From positions 1 to 43,045 of IMG/VR virus record IMGVR_UViG_3300046804_004491: a DNA stretch of 43,045 nt; one strand, given 5' to 3'. This DNA comes from a virus. Made by a program: the position numbers and the translations under genes. The notes beneath the pieces are model-generated. The model was not told where the DNA came from and ran no database searches. It was given only the letters and a program-made list of their open reading frames with translations. This document shows positions 24,105 through 32,073 of this stretch, one piece after another (position 1 is the stretch's first letter; the number at the start of each line of letters is the position of its first letter).

Positions 24105-24332
24105 ATGGCAGTATGTATTTATTGTTCTTCAGAATTTATTGATGAACGATATGAAGCAGGTTACGAATATTGTTTATCGGAACCTTGTCAAAAAATAGGA
24201 CTTGATAAGTCAGAGCGGGAGTTTAGAAAAATCTATACTCCCGCTCTTTTGCATAAGAGCAACTATTTTTGGATTAAAAAGACTGAGCTAAAAACTCTAA
24301 ATGTAAGAAATGATTTAATCACAAGTGAATAA
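24105..24332 (+). CDS. Small zinc-finger protein
   Basis: 75 residues. CIYCSSEFIDERYEAGYEYC then SEPC gives four Cys in a treble-clef-like arrangement, followed by a Lys-rich region. Similar short 'CxxC ... GYxYC' proteins are common in phages, with no assigned role. Ribosome site AAAGCCGGTAAGT is imperfect. Confidence 0.6.
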   Translation: MAVCIYCSSEFIDERYEAGYEYCLSEPCQKIGLDKSEREFRKIYTPALLHKSNYFWIKKTELKTLNVRNDLITSE

Positions 24333-24349
24333 ACCAGGAAGGTTTTAAA

Positions 24350-24691
24350 ATGGATTCAAGAATGAACACTGAGTATCTCAAATCACTTTCTTTTGCAGAA
24401 AGGAAAATGGTAAAAGCCCAAGTCTTGGCTGAGCAAAACGCAAAGAGTGAGAAGGCTCGCAAAAGAAATGCAAGGAATGCAAATAGAAGAATTCGTTACT
24501 ATGTAACAAAAATTGCTGATAAGGAATGCGTTTGTGGTTCTTGCGGTCTTACAAAGACTTATAAAGAAATGGTAATCGCTAATCGGCGTAGTCCAAAACA
24601 TGAAGACAATCTTTGCAATGATTGTCTTGAATACGAAACAAAGATAGACGAAGCGCTCGAAAAATTGGAGGAACTGTACAATGAGGAATAA
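24350..24691 (+). CDS. Basic helical protein with a zinc ribbon
   Basis: 113 residues. A long basic helix (LSFAERKMVKAQVLAEQNAK, SEKARKRNARNANRRIRYYV) is followed by CVCGSCGLTKTY and a CNDC pair, a four-Cys ribbon, and an acidic C-terminal helix. The layout suggests a nucleic-acid-binding protein. Good ribosome site (AGGAAGG). Overlaps the next gene by 11 bases. Confidence 0.6.
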   Translation: MDSRMNTEYLKSLSFAERKMVKAQVLAEQNAKSEKARKRNARNANRRIRYYVTKIADKECVCGSCGLTKTYKEMVIANRRSPKHEDNLCNDCLEYETKIDEALEKLEELYNEE

Positions 24692-24866
24692 AATGACATT
24701 GGATGAAATCTATACCACAATTGCAGATGTTTCTAATAGTTTGTATAACCTAAGGAAAGAAAACAAAATTAGCAATCCAGACTATAACTGTCTTAAAAAG
24801 ATGGTTGAGAGTCTTTATTCTCTTATTGGAACTGTAATTCTTTATCCAGAAGCTGAAGAAAAATAG
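24681..24866 (+). CDS. Small helical protein, family A copy 1
   Basis: 61 residues of helical hairpin: MTLDEIYTTIADVSNSLYNL, KISNPDYNCLKKMVESLYSL. The pattern 'L-x-E-I-Y ... S-L-Y-x-L ... K-x-x-x-x-D-Y' recurs in the next two genes, so this is the first of three tandem paralogues. GGAGGAACTGTACA precedes the ATG. Function unknown. Confidence 0.6.
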   Translation: MRNKMTLDEIYTTIADVSNSLYNLRKENKISNPDYNCLKKMVESLYSLIGTVILYPEAEEK

Positions 24867-24878
24867 GAAGGAATCAAA

Positions 24879-25100
24879 ATGGCCAAGAAACCTTTAACAC
24901 TCAATGAAATTTATGGAATTCTAAATGCAACTCTAGATAGTTGTTATGAACTTCAATATATAGGCAATCTTGACAAAAAAGATTACGAAGTAATCAGAGA
25001 AAAAATAAGTGAAGCTTGTTCTGTAGTCTATATTGCAAATAGATGGCCAGGAATGTTGGGATCAGATTATAACCAAGGAGATAACCAAAGTGAGCAATGA
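24879..25100 (+). CDS. Small helical protein, family A copy 2
   Basis: 73 residues: LTLNEIYGILNATLDSCYEL, NLDKKDYEVIREKISEACSV, with a short Gln/Asn-rich tail. Aligns over its whole helical core with the previous gene. Ribosome site AGGAAGGA. Function unknown. Confidence 0.6.
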   Translation: MAKKPLTLNEIYGILNATLDSCYELQYIGNLDKKDYEVIREKISEACSVVYIANRWPGMLGSDYNQGDNQSEQ

Positions 25101-25299
25101 ATTCGAAACACAATTTTTGGTTGACAATTTTTCTATAGATGAAATTACAAAAATGTCATCGATAGTCTATCGATCTTTTATCGAAATGCACAATCAAGGA
25201 AAAATGAATGAAAAGGTTTTTAATGCAGTACAAGATGGCATCTTGACTGTTTGGACTGAATTAATGGCAATGAAATACTCACAAGAACAAGAGGGGTAA
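25090..25299 (+). CDS. Small helical protein, family A copy 3
   Basis: 69 residues from GTG 25090, chosen for the AAGGAG nine bases upstream. FSIDEITKMSSIVYRSFIEM, KMNEKVFNAVQDGILTVWTE repeats the 'hydrophobic-D-E-I' and helix-turn-helix-hairpin pattern of the two preceding genes, with more divergence. It overlaps copy 2 by 11 bases. Confidence 0.55.
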   Translation: MSNEFETQFLVDNFSIDEITKMSSIVYRSFIEMHNQGKMNEKVFNAVQDGILTVWTELMAMKYSQEQEG

Positions 25300-25303
25300 C
25301 AGT

Positions 25304-25792
25304 ATGAAAAAGCACAATGAATTCAATAAAGATGTTGTTGAGCTTAAAGATGGCACAACAGTAATTCAATGTGAGATGTGCGAACGCTATGTAAAAACAG
25401 AATGGCAAGGCAAAATCAACGGTGAGTACAACTCTTTTGCTGAAAGAGGTTCTCTCATTATGTTTGAGGGCGGCTATGGCGAATTTATTGATTTGACCAA
25501 AGTTGTTGCTCAAATCTGTCATGACTGTACATTGAAAATTTTCAGAATGATTCCAAAATTGAAGAATCTAAAAGGGATGCATTCAGTAAGTATTTATGAC
25601 GAAAGCTATCCTTTGTGTTGTGAATACTCTTGGACATTGCCTGATGATTTCAAATTTGGAGACGATGATTCAAAAACAATCTATGGTACTCCTGAAGACT
25701 TTAAACCACAAACTTCTTATGAAGTTGAAACCGATATCCAATATTGGTGGTTAGAAAAAAGTGATCAAATCAAGAAAGACGAGATGAAATAA
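25304..25792 (+). CDS. Cys-rich protein of unknown function
   Basis: 162 residues. CEMCERYVKTEW and CHDCTLKIF are two separated Cys pairs likely joined by one zinc ion across a long insert (FAERGSLIMFEGGYGEFIDL). The C-terminal half is acidic. GAGGGGTAACAGT precedes the ATG. Similar 'rubredoxin-like' proteins appear in phage accessory regions, but no function is known to me. Confidence 0.6.
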   Translation: MKKHNEFNKDVVELKDGTTVIQCEMCERYVKTEWQGKINGEYNSFAERGSLIMFEGGYGEFIDLTKVVAQICHDCTLKIFRMIPKLKNLKGMHSVSIYDESYPLCCEYSWTLPDDFKFGDDDSKTIYGTPEDFKPQTSYEVETDIQYWWLEKSDQIKKDEMK

Positions 25793-25793
25793 C

Positions 25794-25994
25794 ATGACTC
25801 CGAAAAAAAACAAAATGATCAAACTTGCCAAAGAAATGACAGATGGCTATTTGAGGTATAAACCAAATATGCCGGAACGAGAAAAAGAGTCTGTATCAAT
25901 TTTTGACTGGGAGATTGATTTTGAGGCAAATGAAGATTGGCCTCTGTGGGAAATGGAAATGATTGAATACCAGATGGGGAAAAAAATAAAATGA
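25794..25994 (+). CDS. Small hypothetical protein
   Basis: 66 residues; a Lys-rich start, then an acidic, Trp-rich end (SIFDWEIDFEANEDWPLWEM). It follows the Cys-rich gene directly and overlaps the next start (ATGA). No family recognised. Confidence 0.5.
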   Translation: MTPKKNKMIKLAKEMTDGYLRYKPNMPEREKESVSIFDWEIDFEANEDWPLWEMEMIEYQMGKKIK

Positions 25995-26245
25995 ATAATC
26001 AAAACGAACAATATTCAAAAGAAGACTACAAGTTTTATTTTCCTGTCTGTGTTTGGTTTGATGGAAATGAACCAAGGTTTGAAATTGATAATGATGTAGT
26101 TCTTTCAGACGGTTTCATTTTTAATGAAAAAGAAGACAAATGGGATTCGGCAATTCATGGTCCACTTTCTGATTGGGATCATGAAGCTTTTTTGCATTTA
26201 ATGGACAAGCTTAGCAATGTCAAATACACAACCGAAGGAGAATAA
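25991..26245 (+). CDS. Small acidic hypothetical protein
   Basis: 84 residues with a beta-rich middle (FYFPVCVWFDGNEPRFEIDN) and WDHEAFLHLMDKLSNV as a final helix. Part of a tight operon with ATGA overlap upstream and one spare base downstream. Function unknown. Confidence 0.52.
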   Translation: MNNQNEQYSKEDYKFYFPVCVWFDGNEPRFEIDNDVVLSDGFIFNEKEDKWDSAIHGPLSDWDHEAFLHLMDKLSNVKYTTEGE

Positions 26246-26247
26246 TC

Positions 26248-26538
26248 GTGGGGTTCAGTAAAGACTCAAAACCAAGATTTTCAACAAGAGATCAAAATGG
26301 CCAAATCGATAACTATGAAGATTTCATAAGCGCTATGAAAGCTTTTATTGGCTATGAAGGATATCGGTTGGATATTCAAATGCATGATGAAAATGGAATT
26401 CTGCACAGTCTTTTTATTCGTAGAGAAGAATTGCCTCAAGACAATGGTGCATTGAATACATTTTCTAAAACATATCTAGGAAGAATTGATTACAACAGAA
26501 TTAAGCTTTTTAATGAAAATGAGGAGTTTTACTCGTAA
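26248..26538 (+). CDS. Hypothetical protein
   Basis: 96 residues from a GTG behind GAAGGAGAATAATC. DNYEDFISAMKAFIGYEGYR, LDIQMHDENGILHSLFIRRE suggests a small alpha-beta domain. One-base overlap with the next gene indicates coupled translation. Function unknown. Confidence 0.52.
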   Translation: MGFSKDSKPRFSTRDQNGQIDNYEDFISAMKAFIGYEGYRLDIQMHDENGILHSLFIRREELPQDNGALNTFSKTYLGRIDYNRIKLFNENEEFYS

Positions 26539-26855
26539 TGGATATTCAATATATGGAACTTGGACCTGTTCCTTGTGATGAACCTTGTGCTCAAGTTGGA
26601 CAAGAAAATTACAGGAAGCAAGCGATTAAAGAAATGACAGCATATGTCAATCAGCTTTATCGTATGTGGGATGATACTGATAAATCTGCTTTGTTCCAAA
26701 TAAAATGGTTCAATCACGATTTTGGTTCTTATGGTGAAGTTTGTGTAATTTATGATGCTGATTGTGAAATTGCATCTGATTTTGCATATCAAGTAGAGCG
26801 AAATCTTCCGATGAACTGGGATAAAGAAGCTTTGAAAGAACTGGAGGAAATCTAA
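26538..26855 (+). CDS. Conserved phage hypothetical protein
   Basis: 105 residues. EPCAQVGQENYRKQAIKEMT, AYVNQLYRMW and FNHDFGSYGEVCVIYDADC follow a pattern seen in many large phages ('CAQVG ... E-x-x-A-Y-x-x-Q-L-x-R ... HDFGxYxEV'), for which no function has been shown as far as I know. TAATG and one-base overlaps tie it to its neighbours. Confidence 0.65.
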   Translation: MDIQYMELGPVPCDEPCAQVGQENYRKQAIKEMTAYVNQLYRMWDDTDKSALFQIKWFNHDFGSYGEVCVIYDADCEIASDFAYQVERNLPMNWDKEALKELEEI

Positions 26856-27070
26856 TGAATTTTTGTGGTGAAATTGTTTATAACACGAATGGAGATTGTG
26901 TTCATTCTGACATTTGCTATGACTGTCAGAATGAGCAGAACATTGATTTGAGCGATGAGTATCGTGAATTCTTGCATAAGTGCTTGAATGAATGGTTGGA
27001 TAACTCGAATGGAAATGGATACTTTTGGGTTGGTAATTTTAATCACATTTTTGGAAAGGAGCAAATGTAA
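26855..27070 (+). CDS. Small Cys-containing hypothetical protein
   Basis: 71 residues. CVHSDICYDCQNEQN gives a cluster of three Cys and one His, then YREFLHKCLNEWLDNSNGNG and an aromatic end. GGAGGAAATCTA is a strong ribosome site. Possibly one zinc ion; function unknown. Confidence 0.52.
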   Translation: MNFCGEIVYNTNGDCVHSDICYDCQNEQNIDLSDEYREFLHKCLNEWLDNSNGNGYFWVGNFNHIFGKEQM

Positions 27071-27573
27071 TGAACGTAGAAAATATGCTGAAGCTTGCTG
27101 ATGCTATTGAAAATGCAGATAAGGATCAATTCCATCTTGGTTCTTGGTTTGGTGAAATAGTTGGTGAAGATCGAGTTTGGGAATCAACATGTGTTTATCG
27201 CGGAAGAATTGGAGAATTGTTTTCTCAATTTCCAAACGAAATGAAATGTGGAACTACTGCTTGTATTGCAGGATGGGCTGCAGCGTTAAATTTTAATTTT
27301 GATGAAAAAACTTATACTGAAGATTCTGTCGAAGATATTGCAATGCATTATCTTGACCTTACACCATGGCAGGCCAAAAAGCTTTTCTTTGGCAATACAG
27401 ATTCTGTTTGGGCTGAACATCAAGAAGAATATAGCTATAGGGTTGTTGGAAAAGAAATAGAAGATGATGACACTCCATGTTGGTATGACCTTGATCCTGA
27501 CGAATGGAATGTAACAAACAAAGATGCAGCCCATATGCTCAGAAGGATTGCAAAAGGCGAAGTTAAACTTTAA
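27070..27573 (+). CDS. Conserved phage protein with CGTTACIAGWA motif
   Basis: 167 residues. A helical start (NMLKLADAIENADKDQFHLG), then MKCGTTACIAGWAAALNF, an acidic loop, and a helix (IAMHYLDLTPWQAKKLFFG) before an acidic, aromatic C-terminal part. Proteins with 'C-G-T-x-A-C-x-A-G-x-A' followed by 'L-x-x-x-Q-A-x-x-L-F' occur in many phages and some plasmids without known role. Starts in a one-base overlap behind AAAGGAGC. Confidence 0.62.
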   Translation: MNVENMLKLADAIENADKDQFHLGSWFGEIVGEDRVWESTCVYRGRIGELFSQFPNEMKCGTTACIAGWAAALNFNFDEKTYTEDSVEDIAMHYLDLTPWQAKKLFFGNTDSVWAEHQEEYSYRVVGKEIEDDDTPCWYDLDPDEWNVTNKDAAHMLRRIAKGEVKL

Positions 27574-27581
27574 GGAGAATT

Positions 27582-28280
27582 ATGTTTTCTTATTCTGAAA
27601 ATCTTTTGCGATGCGCAAAGGACGGTTTGGAAAAACCAGAAGATTTTGGTTATTGGGGTAATGAAGATACTTTTGTTACTTGGGGATTTTGTGGTATTGA
27701 TCAAAATCGTGATTCAAAAATTTTGGATACATGCAATTTTGATGTTATATGTGAAGATCTCGAAATTCGATTTCCTGAAGAAACAAGAATTGAAGGCTTT
27801 GGTCATTGGGCAGTAGGTCACGTTGATCGATTAGTTGTTAAAATTCTTAAAGATGAAGACCTTGGAATTGTAGAAGAAAATATTACAGATGTTTTTAAAG
27901 CTGCGATGCAATGGAAAGATAATTTGCAAGACTATCCTGTTGCTGATGAAGAAAGATATGCCGACTGTCTTTTTGATGAAGCTATAAAATATATCGAAGA
28001 AACTTCAGTTAAGAATATGATTGACACTACTCAGTTGTCTTGGGCAGAAAGTATTTATTCTGAGTTAAGTTATAACATGGATATCTATATTGACCTTGAT
28101 GCAGAAATGTATCCTAACGATGACGATATCCTTGAAGCAGCTTATAATTTGTTTATTTGGAATATGGATGAAAAAGAAAGTTGGGATGAATGGTGTGAAG
28201 AAAGAGGATGGGAAAAAATTCCTACAGGAAGAAGTGATAAGAATCAATTAACTTTATTTGGAGATGATTATGAGTCCTGA
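27582..28280 (+). CDS. Acidic hypothetical protein
   Basis: 232 residues, rich in Asp, Glu and Trp. The middle has GFGHWAVGHVDRLVVKIL, then a helical stretch (FKAAMQWKDNLQDYPVADEE, YADCLFDEAIKYIEE) and WDEWCEERGWEKIPTG at the end. I have seen this 'GHWAVGWVD' pattern in phage hypothetical proteins but know no function. AAGGAGAATT precedes the ATG. Confidence 0.6.
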   Translation: MFSYSENLLRCAKDGLEKPEDFGYWGNEDTFVTWGFCGIDQNRDSKILDTCNFDVICEDLEIRFPEETRIEGFGHWAVGHVDRLVVKILKDEDLGIVEENITDVFKAAMQWKDNLQDYPVADEERYADCLFDEAIKYIEETSVKNMIDTTQLSWAESIYSELSYNMDIYIDLDAEMYPNDDDILEAAYNLFIWNMDEKESWDEWCEERGWEKIPTGRSDKNQLTLFGDDYES

Positions 28281-28437
28281 TTTTGATGATGATTTTGATT
28301 ATGCCGACAAAGAGTATGAATACGGTGATGAGTGGGACTGGGATAAGAATGATTCTAGTCAATACTGTAAGCACGGTAATTTCATAGGTTCATGGTGGGG
28401 ACCAGATATTCTTTGCATTCTATGTGAGACAGAATAA
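28270..28437 (+). CDS. Tiny acidic protein with possible zinc site
   Basis: 55 residues overlapping the previous stop. A highly acidic, aromatic N-terminus (FDDDFDYADKEYEYGDEWDW) precedes YCKHGNFIG and CILCETE, a C-x-x-H / C-x-x-C set. Short but in register with its operon. Function unknown. Confidence 0.5.
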   Translation: MSPDFDDDFDYADKEYEYGDEWDWDKNDSSQYCKHGNFIGSWWGPDILCILCETE

Positions 28438-28438
28438 T

Positions 28439-28573
28439 ATGGAAAAAGAAACATACGAAAATAACGGAATTAGTGAAATTTTTAAGTTTGTCAAATCAGA
28501 TTTTACAAAAGAAGATTGGGCAAAGTTAATCGAATTTTACTCACAAGGAGAAACAGATGCCGAATTGGTGTGA
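28439..28573 (+). CDS. Tiny hypothetical protein
   Basis: 44 residues, helical (ISEIFKFVKSDFTKEDWAKL). Starts at a TAATATG one base after the previous stop and ends inside the next gene, as usual in this operon. Weakly supported by size. Confidence 0.42.
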   Translation: MEKETYENNGISEIFKFVKSDFTKEDWAKLIEFYSQGETDAELV

Positions 28574-29129
28574 AAATAGACTTTCCATTGCTGGGCCTAA
28601 AGAAGATATATCCAATATCTTTGAAAAAATTAAAAACCAAGACCCAGACGGTAAGAATCAAACATATCAGATATTTGAAAATCTTTATCCAACTCCGCCT
28701 GAACTTAATATTGGAGATGCACCTGTCGGTTCAGCAAATTGGACAGAACAGCAAAAGTCAAATCTTAAAAAATTTGGATATACTGATTGGTATGACTGGA
28801 GAAATGATAAGTGGGGAACAAAGTGGGGAGATTGTGAAACGCATTTAGCACAAGATATCTTTACTAATTCTGACGGTATCTCAACCGTTGCTTTTTATTT
28901 TGATAGTGCTTGGGCACCACCAATTGAAGGATTTCATAAAATCGCTTCTGATTATCCCAATCTTCTTTTTTGTCTTTATTATCAAGAGACAGGAATGGGG
29001 TTTTGCGGAAGAAATGTTTGGGCAAATGGCGAATGTGTTGAAGAAGACAGCGCTGATTTAATCACTGATTACTTTGATGAAGATTACCTCTACAACGAAT
29101 ACATTACAAAAGGAGAAAATAATGAATAA
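28557..29129 (+). CDS. Api92-like / DUF1281 ferredoxin-fold protein
   Basis: 190 residues. MPNWCENRLSIAGP at the start and WYDWRNDKWGTKWG in the middle, then STVAFYFDSAWAPPIEGFH, are hallmarks of Api92-like proteins (DUF1281), found in many phages and plasmids. The family has a ferredoxin-like fold and unknown function. AAGGAGAAACAG gives a strong ribosome site. Confidence 0.8.
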   Translation: MPNWCENRLSIAGPKEDISNIFEKIKNQDPDGKNQTYQIFENLYPTPPELNIGDAPVGSANWTEQQKSNLKKFGYTDWYDWRNDKWGTKWGDCETHLAQDIFTNSDGISTVAFYFDSAWAPPIEGFHKIASDYPNLLFCLYYQETGMGFCGRNVWANGECVEEDSADLITDYFDEDYLYNEYITKGENNE

Positions 29130-29562
29130 CAACGATACAGCACTTGTCGATATCTACGATCTTCTGAAAGATCAAAATGATGAAAGCAAGGCCAAGGTAT
29201 TTGGCATCAATAAAAATGCCGACTATGATTTCAGGCAGATTGCCAGTCACGGTGATATTTATCAATTGGTTGATGATATCATTGATGATCGTATTGGCTC
29301 AATGTATGATTATCTTGGTTTGATTACTTATGGTTGGGCTGCTCCGCTTAATCAAGATGGTGAACTTGAAGATGGTCAAGCTCCAAGCGAACACCCTAAT
29401 CGTAGGCGTGTACGTTTGCTTTTGGTTACTTCTAAAGAAATTGGTGGAGTCCTTGGTTCTGCTATGGAATTCGTAAATGAAGACGAAGATCCTATTTTTG
29501 ATTATGCGGAAGCAAGTGGTCCTTTGAATGATCATATGAGCAAAATCTATGGAGATAACTAA
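29122..29562 (+). CDS. Conserved hypothetical protein
   Basis: 146 residues from ATG 29122 behind AAAAGGAGAAAATA. DIYQLVDDIIDDRIGSMYDY, LGLITYGWAAPLN and PNRRRVRLLLVTSKE followed by an acidic FDYAEASGPL end form a pattern repeated in actinophage accessory proteins, known to me only as hypothetical. The Arg-rich strand in the middle is notable. Confidence 0.6.
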   Translation: MNNNDTALVDIYDLLKDQNDESKAKVFGINKNADYDFRQIASHGDIYQLVDDIIDDRIGSMYDYLGLITYGWAAPLNQDGELEDGQAPSEHPNRRRVRLLLVTSKEIGGVLGSAMEFVNEDEDPIFDYAEASGPLNDHMSKIYGDN

Positions 29563-29564
29563 TT

Positions 29565-30035
29565 ATGGGTCTTGACAATATTCCGGTTAAATATCCATGC
29601 AAAGAAATTGCTGTTAAGGATGAAGAAGGGAGGATTGACTGTAGCAAAACTCAAGATGAAGGAAAGTGTCCTTGGAAAAATGAGTTTGAATCTACTCTTT
29701 ATCTAAAAGATTCTGGACCAACTCTTGGAATGTTTGGAACCGATTGTTGGTATAGAGGCAAGTATGGTAATTATCTTACTGAGCTGCTAAATCAAAGAGT
29801 AGAGCATGATTACTCCTTTTATGGAGAAGGTTTAGAAAATGGAGAGGAAGGATTGTCTCCTGAATATTGCCTAAGTATGTCAGAATTTATGAAAAACCAC
29901 ATTGAGGATTTTTCATACATAGCAAATGGAATGTATCCAGAAGATTCTGCTAGATACATTAAAGATTATATGTATGCATCTTGGTGGTTGGAATTTGTTG
30001 GAAAAAATTGTGAGGGGTCTGGTGTTTGGTACTAA
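29565..30035 (+). CDS. Hypothetical protein beginning MGLDNIP
   Basis: 156 residues. MGLDNIPVKYPCKEIAV with Cys, then CSKTQDEGKCPW and FGTDCWYRGKYGNYL hold several Cys that might bind metal; the C-terminal half is helical (LSMSEFMKNHIEDFSYIAN, YIKDYMYASWWLEFV). Phage proteins starting 'MGLD-x-x-P' with such Cys are known but uncharacterised. Confidence 0.58.
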   Translation: MGLDNIPVKYPCKEIAVKDEEGRIDCSKTQDEGKCPWKNEFESTLYLKDSGPTLGMFGTDCWYRGKYGNYLTELLNQRVEHDYSFYGEGLENGEEGLSPEYCLSMSEFMKNHIEDFSYIANGMYPEDSARYIKDYMYASWWLEFVGKNCEGSGVWY

Positions 30036-30406
30036 TGTTTGATTTTGAAGATTTTGACAAAGCAGAAAACGATATTAACAATAGGGGTCAAAAAGCTCCT
30101 TCTTATATAATTGAAGATACAGAATATACAAATCAGCTAATGACAATAACGCGTATCATTGAAAATACAAATTTCAATGATACAAACTCAAGAGCTGCAT
30201 TTATTATGCATGTCATTAATGCCGTTAATGTTGAGAATGATATCGACAATGCTTTGAATACAATCATCGCAATGTGCTCGCATATCATTATTCTAATGAA
30301 GATGATCAACGGAATGAAAGATGAGTATATCGCTGAATTCAAAAGAACAATGATCGATCCAATCATTGATAATGATCATATGCTTGAAGTATGGGGAGAT
30401 GAATGA
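30035..30406 (+). CDS. Helical hypothetical protein
   Basis: 123 residues from the ATG at 30035 (TAATG overlap with the previous stop; a TTG nine bases upstream is less likely). Acidic start, then helices rich in Ile/Met (FIMHVINAVNVENDIDNALN, TIIAMCSHIIILMKMINGMK). Its stop overlaps the WhiB gene (ATGA). Function unknown. Confidence 0.55.
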   Translation: MFDFEDFDKAENDINNRGQKAPSYIIEDTEYTNQLMTITRIIENTNFNDTNSRAAFIMHVINAVNVENDIDNALNTIIAMCSHIIILMKMINGMKDEYIAEFKRTMIDPIIDNDHMLEVWGDE

Positions 30407-30753
30407 ATGTAGATGAGGAATGGTATAGTAAAGCAGAATGTAGAAATTCTGGAACAGATATTTTTTATGCTGACTTTACTGAAGCAGGTTCGTCTGGAAA
30501 GAAAAAAACAAATGAAGCAAAAAAGATATGTAAAAGATGTTCTGTTTCGGCAGAATGTTTTACATATGCTTTTAATGCAGATGAGAGATACGGAGTTTGG
30601 GGATCTTTTTCTACAAGAGAAAGACTTGCAATTCGTAGAAATATAGATATTGAAATAATGACAGTTGAAATTGCAAAAAGTATTGTATTGCAATCTGTTG
30701 GTATATCAAAAATTAATTTCAAACACCTTGTCTTCACAAAGGAGAAGATATGA
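30403..30753 (+). CDS. WhiB-family iron-sulfur transcription regulator (second copy)
   Basis: 116 residues. Cys13, Cys43, Cys46 and Cys52 give C-x29-C-x2-C-x5-C, and the canonical turn GVWGSFSTRERLAIRR follows, retaining the Trp that contacts sigma region 4. The C-terminal part (IDIEIMTVEIAKSIVLQSVG) differs from host WhiB tails. It is closer to the classical family than the copy at 3511. ATGA coupled to the upstream gene and overlapping the ParB-like gene, so regulators of host or middle transcription may be co-made. Confidence 0.9.
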   Translation: MNVDEEWYSKAECRNSGTDIFYADFTEAGSSGKKKTNEAKKICKRCSVSAECFTYAFNADERYGVWGSFSTRERLAIRRNIDIEIMTVEIAKSIVLQSVGISKINFKHLVFTKEKI

Positions 30754-31682
30754 AAAATAATCCCATTGAATTGAACTTTGAAGGTTCAATTAAAAATGAT
30801 GAAGTAAAAAATACTCTCCATATTCCTGTGGTGAGTCGTAAAAACAAGGTTAATCAAGAAAGCAGACTTGATGATGAGTCGCCGTCTCGTCTTGAAACAA
30901 CTGTAAAGGTAAAAGATCTTTACATTGATATGCAGTATCAGCGAGAGCCAAATGTTAATAAAGTTTCTAAAATTGCTAGAAACTTTAACCCAGATGCTCT
31001 TGGCGTTATTATTTGTTCTCTTAGGGAGGACGGTAAAGTTGCTGTTATTGATGGTGGTCATCGTGTCGCTGCCCTTAATCTTATGGGTATGACAGACCTT
31101 TGCGTAAAAGCACTTGTCTATATTGATCTGACAATTGAAGAAGAAGCAAAGATCTTCACTTTGATGAATGATAATCGTACAAAGCCAAAGACAGCAGACT
31201 TGTTTAAAGCTGAAGTCATTGCTAATGATTCAAAATCTTTAGGCTTGCATAATTTGATGACAAGCCTTGGATTAGTTGCATCAAACGCCCCTGGCAATAA
31301 TAAAATCAGGTGTATTGGAACTCTTAAAGAAGTTTATAACGGAGCTGGTTTTTATCATACAAAGCTAGCTCTTGAGTCTTTGAAGACATCTTTTGGAGAT
31401 CATTCATCTTCTTTTAATGCTGATGCAATCACTGCTATTGCTATTATCTCAAAGAGATACGGAGACAAGATCGACAAGAAACTCTTGATTAAAAGCCTCC
31501 AGCGTTTTGAAAACATCGATGCCCTTATCAATAAAGCAAAATCGATTATGTCGATTTCAAAAACTTCAATGAAGTATTCAACTCTTCCTTTTATTATTGT
31601 TGAGTCGTATAACTTCAAACTGAAGTCAAATAGAATTAATACTTTTGATATGACAGTACATCCAACTGTAATTTGGGAGTGA
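30750..31682 (+). CDS. ParB/Srx-fold nuclease-like protein (DUF6551-like)
   Basis: 310 residues. The ParB-like core runs from VKDLYIDMQYQREPNVNKVS through IARNFNPDALGVIICSLRED, with the signature VAVIDGGHRVAALNLMG, and FTLMNDNRTKPKTADLFKA. The second half is helical (ALESLKTSFGDHSSSFNADA). Proteins of this layout in actinobacteria and phages are annotated DUF6551. ParB-type 'G-x-H-R' proteins bind CTP or ATP and some cleave DNA; no partner ParA is in the window. Confidence 0.78.
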   Translation: MKNNPIELNFEGSIKNDEVKNTLHIPVVSRKNKVNQESRLDDESPSRLETTVKVKDLYIDMQYQREPNVNKVSKIARNFNPDALGVIICSLREDGKVAVIDGGHRVAALNLMGMTDLCVKALVYIDLTIEEEAKIFTLMNDNRTKPKTADLFKAEVIANDSKSLGLHNLMTSLGLVASNAPGNNKIRCIGTLKEVYNGAGFYHTKLALESLKTSFGDHSSSFNADAITAIAIISKRYGDKIDKKLLIKSLQRFENIDALINKAKSIMSISKTSMKYSTLPFIIVESYNFKLKSNRINTFDMTVHPTVIWE

Positions 31683-31684
31683 TT

Positions 31685-31879
31685 ATGAAGTCAAATTATC
31701 CACCAGGAGTTAGCGGTAATGAATGGCAAATTGCAGGCTTTAAAGAATTTTGTAAAGATTGGACATGCCCAGAATGTCTTAGATTCTTCAAAGATCAACT
31801 CTTTTTGCATGACGGACAAGATTCATGGACAGAATGCGAATTCTGTGCAATCGAATGTGTTTATGAAATGGAAAATTAA
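31685..31879 (+). CDS. Small zinc-finger protein
   Basis: 64 residues from ATG 31685. CPECLRFFKDQLFLHDG and CEFCAIEC make a two-pair Cys ligand set with an aromatic link. Starts two bases after the ParB-like stop. Function unknown. Confidence 0.58.
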   Translation: MKSNYPPGVSGNEWQIAGFKEFCKDWTCPECLRFFKDQLFLHDGQDSWTECEFCAIECVYEMEN

Positions 31880-31881
31880 AA

Positions 31882-32073
31882 ATGGGCAAAATGATTTATG
31901 CCCTAAAGTATTGGTTTGCCGTTGGGTATCATCACGGGATATCTAACATAATCGAACCGCCAAAACCAGAAACAATTTCTTATTTTAAAGAAATATATGA
32001 TGCAAACATATCAGAAGAGTATGAAAAAGGAAGGAAGGCTGGGGTACATGACAAATCAAGAGGATACGACTAA
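31882..32073 (+). CDS. Small hypothetical protein
   Basis: 63 residues; N-terminal amphipathic segment (MIYALKYWFAVGYHHGISN), proline-rich turn, then a charged helix ending ISEEYEKGRKAGVHDKSRG. The 'YxxGrxaG' end resembles phage proteins with the same tail. Overlaps the next gene by 26 bases. Function unknown. Confidence 0.5.
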   Translation: MGKMIYALKYWFAVGYHHGISNIIEPPKPETISYFKEIYDANISEEYEKGRKAGVHDKSRGYD

